Both the position numbers and the translations under genes were made by a program. This document shows positions 20,081 through 20,227 of a stretch of DNA of 20,227 bases, piece after piece (within the stretch, counting starts at the first letter, position 1; each line of letters begins with the position of its first letter). The stretch covers positions 1-20,227 of the forward strand of contig JALLBK010000240.1 in assembly GCA_036940085.1 (NCBI GenBank). Direction: 5' to 3'. This DNA is from Discostella pseudostelligera (Eukaryota > Bacillariophyta > Thalassiosirophyceae > Thalassiosirales > Thalassiosiraceae). Under the pieces are notes generated by a model, which was given only the letters and a program-made list of their open reading frames with translations, was not told where the DNA came from and searched no databases.

Positions 20081-20227
20081 GGGTGTTCATGTTCTGCTGC
20101 AGTGTGGATGACCATCATCATTATAATCCTCAGCATCCACCTTGGAATGCAGTGGGCAGTGGGATGATGTGAGGAATGAGGATGCTGAGCACAAGAACAA
20201 CAGGCAGGAGGAATGCTAACAAGGATG

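Larger units (their letters stand above)
18342..20227. other. Gene-poor, CpG-depleted, simple-repeat-rich flank
   Basis: After the 3' end of the DUF3228 gene, no open frame shows a domain or convincing codon pattern. Frames at 18475-18735 (plus), 19022-19318 (minus, acidic and Gly-rich) and 19267-19722 (minus, Cys/Leu-rich) are listed only as possibilities. The sequence is rich in ATG/CAT, CAG/CTG, TAG and GGA triplets, and CpG is almost absent from about 18421 to the end. This pattern suggests a long-methylated non-coding or decayed mobile tract. No terminal repeats, reverse transcriptase or transposase could be read. Confidence 0.6.

Overview
The window reads as nuclear DNA of a eukaryotic microalga, most likely a centric diatom related to the Thalassiosirales. 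This is inference. It rests on short GT-AG introns (mostly 82-138 bp), Ser/Gly/Asp-rich low-complexity insertions, Ser-Pro-Met-rich extracellular linkers, PDZ modules of a type I associate with diatoms, and a family-2 chitin synthase; Thalassiosirales are known chitin-fibril makers. I see no bacterial operon structure, rRNA, tRNA, CRISPR array or intact transposon.

Five genes can be modelled with confidence. (1) complement 397-2550: a five-exon SR splicing factor of the plant RS31/RS40 type, with two RRMs and an RGG/RS tail. (2) 3688-8937, plus strand: a five-exon P5A-type ATPase (ATP13A1/Spf1 family, ER). (3) complement 9302-13039: an intronless chitin synthase with a long disordered N-terminus and a degenerate cytochrome-b5-like module. 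(4) complement 13926-16965: a two-exon predicted single-pass membrane protein with an extracellular SdrD_B-like domain, a Ser/Thr/Pro-rich stalk, one membrane helix and three cytoplasmic PDZ domains; its last exon is short and completes the third PDZ. (5) 17279-18341, plus strand: a two-exon DUF3228-family protein with an N-terminal extension that may be a targeting peptide. All splice junctions were read from the sequence and joined in frame.

The 2551-3687 gap between genes 1 and 2 holds at most a small, unrecognised ORF (3141-3530). Genes 2 and 3 converge on a 364-bp spacer. Genes 4 and 5 diverge from a short shared promoter that carries three E2F-like sites in a perfect 19-bp tandem repeat. 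The region upstream of the chitin synthase carries two more E2F-like sites next to a TATA box. Chitin synthase, the PDZ membrane protein and the DUF3228 gene may therefore share cell-cycle control and, for the first two, a cell-surface role. That link is a hypothesis.

The last 1.8 kb (from about 18415) differs sharply from the rest: no convincing gene, simple repeats, and almost no CpG (I count 8 in 1807 bp). This fits decay of a methylated, transposon-like or heterochromatic tract starting right behind gene 5.
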